A stretch of DNA of 64,000 nucleotides from Davidsoniella eucalypti. Its lineage: Eukaryota; Ascomycota; Sordariomycetes; Microascales; Ceratocystidaceae. Within the stretch, counting starts at the first letter, position 1; each line of letters starts with the position of its first letter. Location of the stretch: positions 62,001 to 126,000 of the forward strand of contig RMBW01000075.1 in the NCBI GenBank assembly GCA_004009845.1. The letters run 5' to 3'. The notes beneath the pieces are model-generated. The model searched no databases. It was not told where the DNA came from and saw only the letters and a program-made list of their open reading frames with translations. Made by a program: the position numbers and the translations under genes. Below are positions 1 through 12,384 of this stretch, in pieces.

Positions 1-3000
1 ACTATGCGGGCCCAGGAATCGATCGATGCCGATGACCTGGTTGCGATATTCGAGAAAGAAGAGACCCGCCGTCAACGCATATTCCAGACATACCTTTCCG
101 AGCGACGAAGCTATCATATGACCCTCGACTACATGCACACAAACCTCCTCTACGGCATACTTCCCTACTGGGATGCTCCTGAGCAACCGGACGTCGTTGC
201 TTTTACACCAAAGCGTGATTCTCCAACCACTGCCAAGGCACTGTCCGAGGGAATCTGCGAACAGTTTCTAGACGTTCTGTCAGTAGCTATGGACAACGCT
301 GCAAACCCGATCACATCTCTTACCGATGATCCTATACTCAACACAGAAGAGGTTGCAGACGATTACCAGTCCATGTTATTCACAGAGATGACACACTCTA
401 TGTCCATAATCTACCAGTCGCTACAGTACATCGACATGCAGATGGACGGTATTCTCATTACACCGACTATTGTAACCCACTGGTTTGCCCTGATGGCCAA
501 GGGCTCATTCCTTGAGATACCAGTACGTGAAACCATTCTTCAACTAATCTGTGTCTATGCTAACTCTATATATATATAGGAAGAGTCCTTCCCCGTGCCT
601 AGTCTATATGGCCCGATCACCACTCTAGTATGCGCCACTTCATTACACCTCTTGAACCCCCACCGGACCATTAAACTCTTAAACCACGATGAAGATATCA
701 AGAATGACGAAGTGCCGTATTTTACATCACCGGAGACCCTTGAGCAAATACACACTTCTTTGTTAGCTGCAGCCGAGGGAGGCGCTGCGAATCTCACACC
801 CGAAATATTCGTATGGAGTATCCTTTTACATCGCATGCATCTGTCATACGCTGAGCGCAATGATAAGCGTGATACGATCCAGCAACAGAGATCTGCCGAG
901 GCACTTGAACACGACCCCTACAGTAGGCCATCCGGTAGACGATCGTCCATTGGTAGTATCGTTTCCTTAGAGACTACCTCTTATGATAGCTTCCTTATGA
1001 CCGCAGGCCTTGAAAAGGATGTTCAAGTCATTGAACATCTTGGACAATTGTCTACCCAAAATGGCGTGGCCTTCAATGTCATCCAAAACATGAGCGAAGT
1101 GGCGGGCATAAGACCCAATGCCGCCTTCCCACCCCTACAAGGCTTCCGCATTCGCTCTACATTCCGAGATTTTGTCACTTTCACATTCCCTTTGATACAG
1201 TACCAGAGCGACAATGTGGAGGCCATGATATCTATCTTGTCTGCCGGTGACTCTTATTGGCTCCAGAGTTCTGATATATCACCACCAGAAAAGTTCGATC
1301 CCGCAGACCTTATTCTAGAAGACACCATGGCTTTGGAGTGTTTCTTCCAGGAGGCTATTAATCGTTATCCAGTCGAGGCAATCCCATTCCTACGGTTCTG
1401 CAAGGCTCTGGTCAGATCAACCCCTAGCACCGAGGAGAATAGTGGTACCTCAAAGGTCCTCGATATGTTGAAGAATACACCGAGAGTGACGTTTGTGTTC
1501 CCAGATAGTTATCAAGACTATGAGTTGACATTTGAAGACGAAAACACAAACTCCTTTATTCTCCACAATGAGATAGCCATCATTGGCGCAGCAACTCGGT
1601 CACGCTACGGCAATGCCGGCGTTGGCTTTGTTATCCCCGCTGGAACAAGTGGGCGTTTCATATTAGATACTGGCAGACTGGCATTTGTCGACTACCCTCA
1701 CTCTGCGCTGCAACTGATGGGAAGAAGACTTCAGATTAACTACTGCAGAGTTGGCTTTGAGTTGCTACTTGGCCCAATGGACGAGGAGGAGGTGGCCGAG
1801 ACAATCTCCCTCATGGCTTACCTATTACGGGCAGAGGCCAAGAAAGATTCTTCCAAGGACCTTCCACAAGCTGCTGCGTACAACGTTGCCCAGATTTGCG
1901 AGGAAATCAGTACTGCCATGGAAGGCGACCGGGATATACTCGGTGTTGTTTGCGACATAATGGACCACTATCTCCAAGACGACACTGCCTTCAGCTGTGA
2001 TGAAATCCCACCTGTCCTCACATCCTGTGTCGAATTCCTCCATGCGACCATGAATGTGTATCCAAGCCGGGTTCTTTCTTATCTAGCAAGATGTAATCTG
2101 CTTCCCTACCAGGCAGATGGAGGCAAGATGAGCAGATTGACCGGCAATCTTGACATCTCTTCTGGTCAATTCGACTTTTTGCTATCAACCATGCGACTAT
2201 TCCGGGAAGCTATACAACTGGTTACTAGAAGTTCCGTGTACAGAAAGTGTGGCACTAAGCTGATCACTCGCTTAGAGGGTAGCACTGATGTATGGTTAGG
2301 AACGGCGGACAAGGTCCTCAGCCGTGTGATGTCTGCTATTGCCCAAGGAACCATCGATGTCCTGGAAACTTCGCCTACATGGAAGTTCCCTAGTGGTATG
2401 AACGCCTCTATGCTCATTGAGGCAGTCATGGAAGTCATGAATGTGATTTTGACTAGTGCCTACGGCATCGGTGATATCGGAAACGCCAATCGCTTGACGT
2501 CCTGTCTAGAGGACGCTGGCCAGTACATCCTCAAGAGCTTCCTCTCTCCCAACGCTGGTTCATTGAAGATGCAACCTCTCCTCGATACCTTGACTTCAGC
2601 TATGACATTCCCAGCTACCACCTTCTACACAAGGGAATTCGAACAGATGCGGACAAGAGTCGATCAAGTGTTATCATTCCACACTGCGCTTCTTCGCTGT
2701 GCGTCCATCTTCAACGCTAGTTCCGAGGTGCTACAAAAATACCTATTCAAAAGTTCTTTCCTTCTCGCTCGTCTTTGTGCCGTCAGTCCTGCCTTCAAGA
2801 GCCCTTGTCTTGTGTTGCTTGAGGCGCTGGTTACTTCTGCGGGTGAGACTAGTGAGGAGCCACCATCTCTATTAGGTTTCATGGGCCCCCAATCAGCCAA
2901 GTCTTTCATTGATTTGCTCAAGGACTTTGGGCCCTTCACACTTCCCGAAGATAGCACAAGCACATGGAGGTTTTTGACGGCTGTAATCAAACACAAACAG

Positions 3001-5025
3001 CAATGGATGTCAAATTGCTTGATTTCTGGAAAGACTCCACGAGAAGCCTCCAAGGAGATTAGCAAGGCCGTTGATATCAAGTCTGATTCCGTTTTCAACA
3101 AGGCTCTCAGTCGCTTGAAGACATCTATCAACACTATGCCCGACTACGAGATCCTTGGTGTGTTGGAGTTCACAACTGCTGCCCAGAACTACTGGCCTTG
3201 GACCGTATTCACCATTATGAAAGACCCGTCTTCTCTTGATAGCTTGACGTCATATGTGGGATCACTAGAAACAGCTTCTGTCACAGTAAAGAGTCAAGGC
3301 CCTCTTAAGGCTGCGTATCAAGCGAGGAAGGCTGCTTATATCGCCGAGGCATTCAGCATGCAGCTATACCATCTCCGTCACATGAAGCAGGCGACCCCAT
3401 TAGCCGAGAAGCTCATGAAAGATCTCGACTATTATCTGAGAGATGGCGCCACAGTCTCTTGCTTCAACAAGTCTCTACACACTAATTTCGCCAAGAATTT
3501 CTCTAACCGGTACCATGGATGCACACTTGATCAATTCAAGCGTACTCCTATCCAGCGTGCTGACCTGGGCTGTTTCTACTACTACAACCTCGACCTCACA
3601 AACGACATGCTCTCTTGTGATCGTAGTTGGCATGGCCGAAAGAACAACGGATTCCGTGCTGAAATGGAGCTTGCCAATCTGAATCTGTCGCTGGTAGATG
3701 CACAGATTGCACTGTATCATTCATGGGAAATCCTTCTCTTGGAGTTGAGCAGCTGCATCATGAGCCCTGTACTAGAAAAGTATATGGTTCAAGTTGCTGA
3801 GCAGTGTCTGGTAGCAAACCTAAACAACACAGGAACGGAGAATATCTTCGTCCGCATCACAGAATCACGCGCTAACTTTGCATTAACTTTGGTTCAGAGA
3901 GTTGCCAACTCCGAAGCTTTGGCTGCTCAATCCCCCGAGTTACTGGCGTTGTTGCTAGACTCAATCAAGTCTTTACAGGATCCTCTTAGCGAAGAAACAG
4001 TTGGCCTCTACCGTACTCTGCTAAGAGCGCTGTATATTGTACTACGCTCTTGTGGTGAACTCTGTAAGAAGGCTCAAGAAGTTTCCGTCACGCAAACTAT
4101 TCTGGTGGTTCTGGATCATGTTGTCGGCAAAGGCTTCCGCACCGTCGTAACACAGATTCACGAGCAGGAATCCAACGCGTCGCCCGAGGACTTGGCTTTG
4201 ATCACCGCGGTGCTGCAAGGCTGCCTGGGCATCCCCGGCCTCGAGGCTGAACAGTCGCAAATACTCAACATTCTTTCTGGCCACGATGTTATGCATGTTG
4301 CATGCTCGCTCTTCTCATGGGCCGATCGGATAACCGTCAATGGTGACCCAGTATACGGTGAACTGAGTCTGCTCTTTTTGTTAGAGTTATCAAAGATGAC
4401 AAGCATCGCCGAGCAAATGGCGTGTGACGGTGTTGTGAGCCATCTGACCTCCGCTAACATCACTAACTTCATGCGCCGTGGCGTAATCTCCCCATTTGCC
4501 GAGGATGTCGCTTCAGAACGGTGTTACTCAATCTGGGCCAAGGCGATGCTTCCTCTACTCCTAAACCTTCTCATGGCTATGGGCCCAACTGTTGCTCCAG
4601 AAATCAGCTACGTCTTGAACCAATTCCCCTCATTGCTTAAGGCCAGCGTAGAGCGTCTCGAGGCTCCAGGGGCGAGCCGCACAGCATCGAAGGACCGCGT
4701 TATGTATGTAGCCCTGTTACCGGTGATGGAGGCTCACTCTTTGGCATTGATTACGCGTATCATCATTGGACTACGCGCAAACAATTCTCGAGACATTCCA
4801 GAAGTTCAGTGGGATGCTGCATCGATGCTAGAGAATGCCGAGTTCTGGCTTTCTTCGCGCAGGCTGCTTCGAGAACGACTTGTTCCATTGAATGCTAGAG
4901 AGATGGCTTGGCGTAATGAAAAGGCTCATTCTACTAGTGGTGCTCAGGCTTCAGATAATATGCTAGAATCCCAGGTCGCTAGAGAGATGGAAGAGATCAA
5001 GAAGGTTCTAGGAGAGCTGTTGTAG
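1..5025 (+). CDS. NUP192: Nucleoporin Nup192/Nup205 family, 5' partial
   Basis: Large alpha-helical scaffold nucleoporin of the nuclear pore inner ring. Two exons are visible: 1-522 and 580-5025, with a 57-nt phase-0 intron at 523-579 (donor GTACGT, acceptor ATAG). The intron carries an in-frame stop, so splicing is needed to join ...FLEIP to EESFPVPSLYGP. The visible part encodes about 1655 residues. Family members are usually about 1700-1850 residues and the reading frame is open from base 1, so the true start probably lies upstream; the ATG at base 4 is unlikely to be the initiator. There are no catalytic motifs; the protein is helical throughout, as expected for this superhelical family, and ends in a charged helix (REMEEIKKVLGELL) before TAG. 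Its 3' end faces TIM9. Identification rests on overall length, helical character and recognisable family sequence. Confidence 0.9.
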
Positions 5026-5675
5026 GCTCGGTATCCATTAAATGCCTATTTTAATCTTGCAATACGTATAGGCTAGGCTATGGAGTTTAATTATTGTTTC
5101 GTTTAGTTTTCTAGTGAGGAGAAAATAATAGGCTTATGAGTTTCTTCTTGTCTGACTTTCCCTGTATCATCCTATTGTCTGTTGTGTGGTGTTCATTTGC
5201 TTGCTATTCCTGTTACATCAAATGTCTTTCTTTTTTATCTGTCATGCTGTCTTTCACCAATATAAAACCTTTCAGACGTCAACTAGAGGGAATATCAAAT
5301 CCATGAACTTGTTCTTGTTATATCATGTAGCTCATTGGATGTGTCTCTTTATGACGTTATATCATATATTTCGAATATATTATGTCACAGCCATTGACTA
5401 CGGCCATGGATAGAATAGAATGCCTATATGGGAACGCAATGAGCCATATAGCCCGAGTTGAATGATACGAGGGGCATTCTTTTGTATTAATTGATTGGTA
5501 TCTAATCTTGGCGATAACCGTTACTAAAACGCATAGGAAAAGACGTTATATTTCATGTCTCATTCCAAATACTATGCCTAAACAATAAACCATACGTTCT
5601 ATCCTACAAATCAACAAAACATTCGTTTTGTCTATACTGAAAACGAGCGGACTTTGAAAGGGCCTTGCGAGTAGC
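5026..5675. other. Convergent intergenic region between NUP192 and TIM9
   Basis: AT-rich 3' sequences of two convergent genes. The open frames here are short, lack convincing ATG starts and resemble no family I know. It probably holds both 3' UTRs and polyadenylation signals. Confidence 0.6.
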
Positions 5676-6138
5676 TTATTGCTGCAGGTTGCCCATCTGA
5701 GTCTGGTTGATCTCCTGGAACCGGTCGCTGATGCGGTTTTGCGCAGTGTAGGTCTTCATGACGCAGCGGGTGATGCAGCCGTTCTCGCGGGTAGACAGAG
5801 CCTTGGAGTTAAAGTCGTTGACGCAGGCAGTGAAGCAGTTCTCGACCATGGTGGTGAAAAACTAGAAGATGCATTTGGTAGTTAGCGTATGATTAGGATA
5901 TGGTATAGGGTCCTACGCAGTAGTTACGGCCAGGATTACGACTTGAGCTATAGGAAGAAAGAAACTCACGCTCATCATCTGCTTCATCTGGAAGCCGTTC
6001 AGGCGCTCCTCAAGCTGGCGCTGCTCGTTAGCATTAAGACCGGGGCTATAAGCAAGACAGTGATTAGTACAACCATCCTCTCATAATAGCTAGAGAACTA
6101 TTGTGAAAACAACGATAGATTGTAGCTTACAAAGACAT
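5676..6138 (-). CDS. TIM9: Mitochondrial import inner membrane translocase subunit Tim9
   Basis: Small Tim chaperone of the mitochondrial intermembrane space; with Tim10 it forms the hexamer that escorts hydrophobic carrier precursors to the TIM22 complex. Three coding exons on the minus strand: 6131-6138 (only 8 nt, ATGTCTTT), 5970-6045 and 5676-5861. The introns are 85 nt (GTAAGC...TATAG) and 108 nt (GTGAGT...CTAG). Spliced length is 89 residues, normal for Tim9. Twin CX3C motifs are present: CFTAC at 37-41 and CITRC at 57-61, separated by 15 residues. The segment NDFNSKALSTRENGC between and around them is typical of Tim9 rather than Tim10, Tim8 or Tim13. As in the family, there is no cleavable presequence. 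It is divergent from TRPC and convergent with NUP192. The tiny first exon hides the start codon from simple ORF finding. Confidence 0.93.
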
Positions 6139-7006
6139 TTTGACTGGTGGTTTGGGTTGGCTGTATAGAGCTTCGGGGAAAGGCTGACAGGATCGTGATA
6201 TCAATGTCGTTGGACTGGAGCCTTGCTGGGTCTTCTCTATCAAAAGTAGGGTTCCTGAACGAAAAAAGTTTCTTGATGATGTAATCGCGATGTAGTCACC
6301 CCGGCGGGTGTGGTTAAGATTGCTAGTGGGACCAATCAGATCTCAGCGACTGCGGAGTCGCCACATTTGTGTTGTAGCATGTGTGGCGTCCATGTAAGAA
6401 CTGTAAGTTTCCTGAATGTTGTCCGCAATACGTTATTGTAGAATGATTCCAATAATTAAGGTGCTATATCGAGTCGGCGAAACGGTAGTAACTTATACGT
6501 TTTGCAACATGTGAGATAGTTAAAATGGTAGTTGGTACTAATTGATGGGCTGCATAAGACCCTGGCAATGTAGACCAATGACTCAACCAGGTAGACGTTT
6601 TGACCAGATCTCTACTCCAGAAATAGATATAGTTAGACCAAACCAAAACATATATGGTCGCATCTTCCAACCTGAAAAATCATTTACCAGCCATATAACT
6701 CGCGCTATCGTCAAGCCAACTCTAAGCTTTTCTAGTTCTTGCTTAGAAGCAGAGTCATACAAAGTGGAGCCTGAAAGCTGCCTTTCAGCCAGTCACAAAC
6801 GTCGCTACGCTTTCCAAAACGCCACAATCGAGTTGTTTTTGCACAACATTCCTGTCATTCTTTACCAGTGGCCTTCTCACTATACACTGAGGACGGATTA
6901 ATTGGTGATTCCAATTAGCATTTTATAGAAGTAGCTCTAAGAAAGCTCTCTTTGTTTTATTCTAGTACATTTTTTCGGACTGACTTTGCAATTGAAACTG
7001 TCCAGC
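6139..7006. promoter_or_regulatory. Shared promoter region of TIM9 and TRPC
   Basis: 868-bp divergent interval. It holds the upstream regions of both genes, including a TGACTCA element described separately. Frames open on either strand are short and have no recognisable product. The last 100 bp before the TRPC ATG are T-rich, as is common for fungal transcription start regions. Confidence 0.6.
6579..6585. promoter_or_regulatory. CPRE / Gcn4-type site TGACTCA
   Basis: Perfect TGACTCA about 420 bp upstream of the TRPC start codon. This is the core site of the Gcn4/CPC1/CpcA bZIP activators of general amino-acid control, which are known to act on tryptophan genes in filamentous fungi. A single 7-mer can occur by chance; copies also occur in gene-free parts of the window (near 33632 and 40194), so the support is its position, not its rarity. 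Confidence 0.45.
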
Positions 7007-9341
7007 ATGGCGTCTCTTGATATCATTGATCACTCACCTCACCACCCGGACCCGTCTCCGTCGGTGCCGACGGCCTCGAATCTGATTATGATCGATAACT
7101 ATGATTCTTTTACCTGGAACGTATATCAGTACCTCATGCTTGAAGGTGCAACTGTCACGGTTCTGCGTAACGACAAGGTTACTCTAGACGAGCTTATTGC
7201 TAGAAAGCCTACCCAGCTAATCATTAGCCCGGGCCCCGGTCACCCCAAGACTGATAGTGGTATCAGTCGTGACGCCATCAAGTATTTCGCCGGCAAGATT
7301 CCGATCTTCGGTGTGTGCATGGGACAGTATGTGATAAAATATACTTATATCTTCTTTTGCTATAAAATACTAACACATAGATAGACAGTGCATCCTTGAT
7401 GTGTACGGAGGTGATGTCAGCTCCGCCGGCGAATGGTTGCACGGCAAGACCTCCCCTCTCTCCCATGATGGTAAAGGCGTTTATCACACAATGCCCCAGG
7501 GACTACCTGTAACCCGTTACCATTCTTTGGCCGGAACTCACGCGACTCTACCCGAGTGTCTCGAGGTCACTTCGTGGATATCCAAGCCAGATGGTTCGCA
7601 GGGCGTGATCCAGGGTGTCCGTCACAAGGAGTACACCGTTGAGGGCGTCCAGTTCCACCCTGAAAGTATTCTGACTGCAGATGGCCGCACCATGATTCGT
7701 AACTTCTTGCATATCCAGGGTGGCACTTGGGCGGAGAGTGAACGTTTACAAAAGGATTCTGGTGTCACTAAACCCATATCCGCCCATGTGAAGCCCACTG
7801 GAAATATCTTGGCTCAAATCTACGCCGCTCGCAAGGAAGCTGTCGCCGCACAGAAGGCTATTCCTGGCCTTCGCTTCAGTGATCTACAGTCGGCGCATAA
7901 CCTCAATGCCGCCCCTCCTATCGTTCCTCTTTTGCGTCGTCTTCGCCAGTCTCCGTTTGATATCTCCTTGATGGCTGAAGTCAAGCGTGCATCCCCCTCC
8001 AAGGGTACCATCGATCTAGATATCTCTGCTCCCGAGCAGGCTTATAAATACGCTCTTGCCGGAGCTAGCGTCATATCTGTCCTCACCGAGCCTCAGTGGT
8101 TCAAGGGTAGCATTGATGATGTTCGTGCAGTGCGCCAGGTACTCAGTGGCATGCTAAACAGACCGGCAATTCTTCGTAAGGAGTTCATCTTTGAGGAGTA
8201 CCAAATTCTCGAAGCCCGCCTGGCAGGTGCTGACACTGTCCTGCTAATCGTCAAGATGTTGAATGATGATGCTCTACTCAAGAAGCTTTATGACTATTCT
8301 GTTTCCCTAGGAATGGAGCCCTTGGTTGAAGTTCAAAATGCCGGAGAGATGGAGATCGCTGTCAAGCTTGGTGCTAAGGCCATCGGTGTCAACAACCGGA
8401 ACCTAGAGTCGTTCGAAGTTGATATTGGCACCGCTGGCCGTCTTCGGAGCATGGTTGGCAAGGAAACTATTCTCTGTGCGCTCAGCGGCATCACTACCTA
8501 CGATGATGTTAAACAGTGCAAGAAAGACGGTATTGATGCTATCCTAGTTGGAGAAGCACTCATGCGGGCACCTGATGCTTCAAAGTTCATCCAGACGTTA
8601 TGTACAGGCGAAGAGGCTGTTGCATCCATTTCTAAGCCTGCTCCTCTCCTAGTTAAGATTTGCGGTACTCGTTCCGTAGAAGCCGCTCTGCAGGCTGTCG
8701 AGAGTGGTGCTGACATGATTGGCATCTGCCTAGTGCCCGGCGCCAAGCGTTGCATATCCGAAGAGATTGCTCTTGCCATCTCCAAGGCCGTCCATGAAAA
8801 GTCGACTTTTACACCTGCCACTCCTTCCCCCTCAAGCAAGGCACAGCACTTCTTCTCGGCATTCGAGTCTCGTCTTCCCGCTTCTAAGCCTTGTCTCGTC
8901 GGTATCTTCCAAAACCAGCCTCTTGAAGAAGTCATCTCTCTTGCCTCCAAGCTTAATCTAGATATGGTTCAACTACACGGTGAAGAGCCACTAGAATGGG
9001 CCTCTCAAATCCCCGTTCCTGTTATCCGTTGCTTCAAGCCCGGTAATGTCGGAATTGGCAAGTGTGGTCTTCACAGCGTCCCTCTACTGGATTCAGGCTC
9101 TGGATCTGGCAAGTTGCTGGATGCTACCGGTGTCAAACATGTTTTGCGCCAAGACCCTAACCTAAGAGTCATGTTGGCTGGCGGTCTAAACCCTGAGAAT
9201 GTTGTCGAGGCTGTCAAGGCTGTTGGTGAGTTCTCTGATCGGATCATCGGTGTTGATGTAAGCAGTGGTGTCGAAGAAGATGGAAAACAAAGCCTAGCCA
9301 AGATCACTGCTTTCATCAAGGCTGCAAAAAGCTTTCGGTAG
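7007..9341 (+). CDS. TRPC: Trifunctional tryptophan biosynthesis protein (GATase / IGPS / PRAI)
   Basis: Fused enzyme carrying the glutamine amidotransferase subunit of anthranilate synthase, indole-3-glycerol-phosphate synthase and phosphoribosylanthranilate isomerase. Exons 7007-7326 and 7385-9341; a 58-nt intron (GTATGT...GATAG) falls inside the nucleophile motif, so that splicing yields GVCMGQQCILDVYGG. The protein is 758 residues, close to the roughly 760 of Neurospora and Aspergillus homologues. Amidotransferase: residues ~25-250 with nucleophile Cys104 (GVCMGQ) and the His198/Glu200 pair in FHPES. IGPS: ~265-520 with Lys307 in MAEVKRASPSKG. PRAI: ~525-758 with Cys533 in VKICGTRS and Asp731 in GVDVSSGVE. 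All key residues are present, so it should be active. The start at 7007 is the first ATG of the frame; the frame continues upstream only through non-ATG codons. It is likely controlled by the upstream TGACTCA site. Confidence 0.97.
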
Positions 9342-9715
9342 TAGAAAAACGTAATGTAAAAACTAAGCGTATATGTAATATAAAAAAAACCCTTCTGACT
9401 TTCTGCACAAAACAACTGTTCCTCTCAGAAAATACGTTCAACATATAAGAATGTTAAATATGACAGTAAATTAGGGTTCACTAGGGTTGAATTGACTCCA
9501 GTGCGGCTAGCTGTCTTATCACTTCTGATTGGTGAAATATAGCGCTCCTACTCAACCTTATTAGAGCTGCATCTAACTTATGACAATATTATTCTTGAAC
9601 CTGAAATCAAGCCGGCCAGCCTAATGCATTCAATCTATGTAACTAGTTATTTCTTTCGACTTTTTCTTTATTTACACAAAACCACATACTAGAAGCCTTA
9701 TAGAAGTCCGATATC
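9342..9715. other. Intergenic region between TRPC and USE1
   Basis: 374 bp holding the TRPC 3' UTR (A-rich just after the stop) and the USE1 promoter. I see no other feature. Confidence 0.6.
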
Positions 9716-10789
9716 ATGGCTTTCCAAACTGCATCGGAACTTGGACAGCTTCTCCAACGACTAGAGCTTCAGTTGCTCCATGCCGACAAGACACGAGAAA
9801 AGGATTTAAGGCGTAATGAGTTTGAACGCACGCGTTTGCGAACAGTAAGTGTGATATGCCTTGCTACTATTTAATAGATCAACAAACTGATATCTCGGTA
9901 GAACCTACAATATGGCTTTTCTCTCCTGAACAAGCTCGAAGAATCAGTATCAGATATAAATGGTTCTGAAAGACAGAAATTCCAGCATGATTTGTCACAT
10001 AAATCTGATCTGCTAGACCTTCTCCAAGACCGCTTAAGATTTGTGGAAGACCATGTTGCACATGAAAGTGATGGGGAGAGTGAAGCAGAAAATAGCGAGT
10101 GGACTGACGATGATATCTTTGGCGGCATCATTCCTACTCCTAGTGAGAGTATGGACTCGCGATCAGTCGCGGCAAAAGACGAAGAAGCTGGGGCACTTCC
10201 AGACGAAGTGCCGACTAGTACTGGAGAGGCAGCATCAAATCAAGATACGCAACCAAACCCTATAAAACTAGAACCGATTGCAACAACAACTGCTCAGAAC
10301 CTTCGGCCACGAAACAAACGCCCACAATCAGCAATTCCAAGTCCAGAAACTCCACGTGATTCCCCGCAGGTCGAAGAATCATCTTCCTCAGCACATACTA
10401 CTGCGCGTAGTGCCCTCTTTAGCTCCAGAAAGTCCCAGCTCAGTGCTCCGCAAACCTCTAATGCCACGGCAGAGGCAATCCTAGACCACCAGAGAGCTGA
10501 GCAGAATGCCCTTAGCGAGTCTATATTGCAAATGGCTGCCGCACTCAAATCGTCTTCGCAAAAGTTCTCAGATACGCTAGATATGGACAAAGATGTACTG
10601 GGTAAAGCGTATGATGGTATCACCAAGACAGAAGAGAGTATGGATGCAGCAGGTCGTAGGATGTCGGCACTAAGACGTATGACAGAGGGCAAAGGCTGGT
10701 GGGGTCGGATGATGCTATTTGCCTGGGTTTATGGCTTGATGGTAGCATTGATATTGCTAGTATTTGTACTGCCTAAACTAAGATTCTGA
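9716..10789 (+). CDS. USE1: Use1-like SNARE, ER membrane protein for Golgi-to-ER retrograde fusion
   Basis: Tail-anchored SNARE of the Use1 type, which pairs with Ufe1, Sec20 and Sec22 to fuse COPI vesicles with the ER. Exons 9716-9844 and 9902-10789, with a 57-nt phase-0 intron (GTAAGT...GGTAG). Product 338 residues. The N-terminal ~80 residues are helical (MAFQTASELGQLLQRLELQL...). A long Ser/Glu-rich linker follows at ~85-215, with an LRPRNKR segment. A heptad-like SNARE helix occupies ~225-300 (RAEQNALSESILQMAAALK...DTLDMDKDVLGKAY), and a single C-terminal transmembrane helix at ~313-333 (MLFAWVYGLMVALILLVFVL) is followed by PKLRF. The order linker, SNARE helix, tail anchor with a very short lumenal end fits Use1. 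It could be another tail-anchored SNARE, but the sequence around the SNARE helix looks like fungal Use1. Confidence 0.8.
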
Positions 10790-11030
10790 AGAGTAGGTAG
10801 ATATTGGACAAAGGTTCAAACTAAGAAAGGAGAAAGTAGGGGAAACATTGAGCAAAGTTTATAGAGAAGCCACGTTTATTGGAATTGCTTTAGTTAATTG
10901 TAGAGTCACGAATTATTATTTTATAAAGGAAAGCTAAAACTCAAACACAAACACCGGTAAATCGTAAAATCAAAAAGTGAGCAGTTCGTAAACAATATAT
11001 ATAAAGGCTAAAGTCTCATCTTATGTATAT

Positions 11031-11875
11031 TCAGGGGCTTCTTGAACGAGACGAAGAACGTGATCTACTAAACCGCGAGCGAGAGCGGCTGCGAGATAAA
11101 GATCTCGAACGTGACGGTGAACGGGACTGGCCGCGGTTACTAGGACTCTTGCTACGACGATCCGCTCTCTCTAAAGAGCGATTTCTTGGAGGTTCATCAT
11201 GGTGTGGATCTTGTCTCTGACGATGGTCACTACGCACACGAGCTTGGCGGGGTTCATCCCGATCTCTGTACCGACGTTCGTCCCGTCCACTATCACGGCG
11301 AGGCCTAGAACTATGTGGAAGGCTATCAGCGCCCACGTTTCTAGGCGCAGCACCACCACGAGGACCGCTACCGCTGGAAGTGGGATCGCGACCGAGACGT
11401 AGAGCGCGGCGCATACGATCACTTTCGCGCTGTTTGGCATCGGCCATTTCGTGGACTTCGTGGGCTTTGAAGTCGCGGCGTCCGCCACGTGGCCCGAATG
11501 GTCGGTTGTTGGAGTTGTTCATTTTGGCAAGGAGTTGCTTGCGCAGATCATCGCAGCGCTTGTCTATCTCGTCTTCGTCGATACTAAATAAAGAGTAGAA
11601 TGTTAGAACATGGCCAATAGTAATGGAACATATTTCTGGGATCGTACGTACCCTTCATCTTCAAGCTTGTCACGCAGGTCAAGCACTTTGGATTCGATGG
11701 CTCGTTTGCGGTCATGTTCGAGGATTTCTTGGTTGGCTTCGCGCGGACGATGCTCTTTGATTTCGGCGTCAGGGTTATAGGCGGGATAATTGCGCGGCTT
11801 AATGTGCGCTAAGTTGCGTTGAACATAGCCAGAAGTACCGCTTCCACGGGGTGTTGAGAGACCGACATTGTCCAT
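11031..11875 (-). CDS. CWC21: Pre-mRNA splicing factor Cwc21/SRRM2-type (cwf21 domain)
   Basis: Component of the catalytic spliceosome that contacts Prp8 and Snu114. Two exons on the minus strand, 11652-11875 and 11031-11583, with a 68-nt intron (GTACGT...TTTAG). Product 258 residues. The N-terminus MDNVGLSTPRGSGTSGYVQ is the near-invariant start of this family. The cwf21 helix-turn-helix spans about residues 55-95 and is rebuilt across the intron (RDKLEDEG joined to IDEDEIDKRCDDLRKQL). The C-terminal half is Arg/Ser-rich, ending in dense SRSRSRS repeats, like the SRm300/SRRM2 tail but shorter. Frame upstream of the ATG at 11875 is open but not conserved. It is convergent with USE1 (241 bp) and divergent from CDC123 (509 bp). 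Confidence 0.9.
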
Positions 11876-12384
11876 AGTGTAGGCTCGAGTTAAATTGGTT
11901 GCGAGATCTGTTGCTGGATTTGAGATTTTGCGGTGGTGTGGTGTGCTTGCTTTGCGACAAGGCTGGTAATGCTGCACAAAAAATATATTGGAATTATTCC
12001 GTTACTAACAAGGCTGGCATTTGCTAGCTGATTAGATAAGAATTTGAATATCTTGGTTTACGGCGGGGTGTCAACAATGGCTAAATTCAAGCGCTGATTC
12101 GATGCCGAGATTATTCTAAACGATCGTATCTACTCTCGGTTTTATCTATGATATCGAAAATTAATAAACTAAGAGAACCATGAAACTTACAATCAGTCCC
12201 AGGAGAATTTTCTAGTATTCCAAACAGAAAATATAGTAAGGCCTACTGCTACATCGTTGTTTTTGTTCAACCCACAAATTTAGATCCCTGCAACCATATC
12301 AACTGGGACCTATAAAGAGTCATAACCAAGTTTGACCATCAAGTACACGAATATAAATCGTTGCTACATATCAACATCGCTACA
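11876..12384. promoter_or_regulatory. Bidirectional promoter of CWC21 and CDC123
   Basis: 509 bp between two divergent start codons. A TATAAA at 12311-12316, about 70 bp before the CDC123 ATG, is a plausible TATA element for that gene. No ORF of note. Confidence 0.55.
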
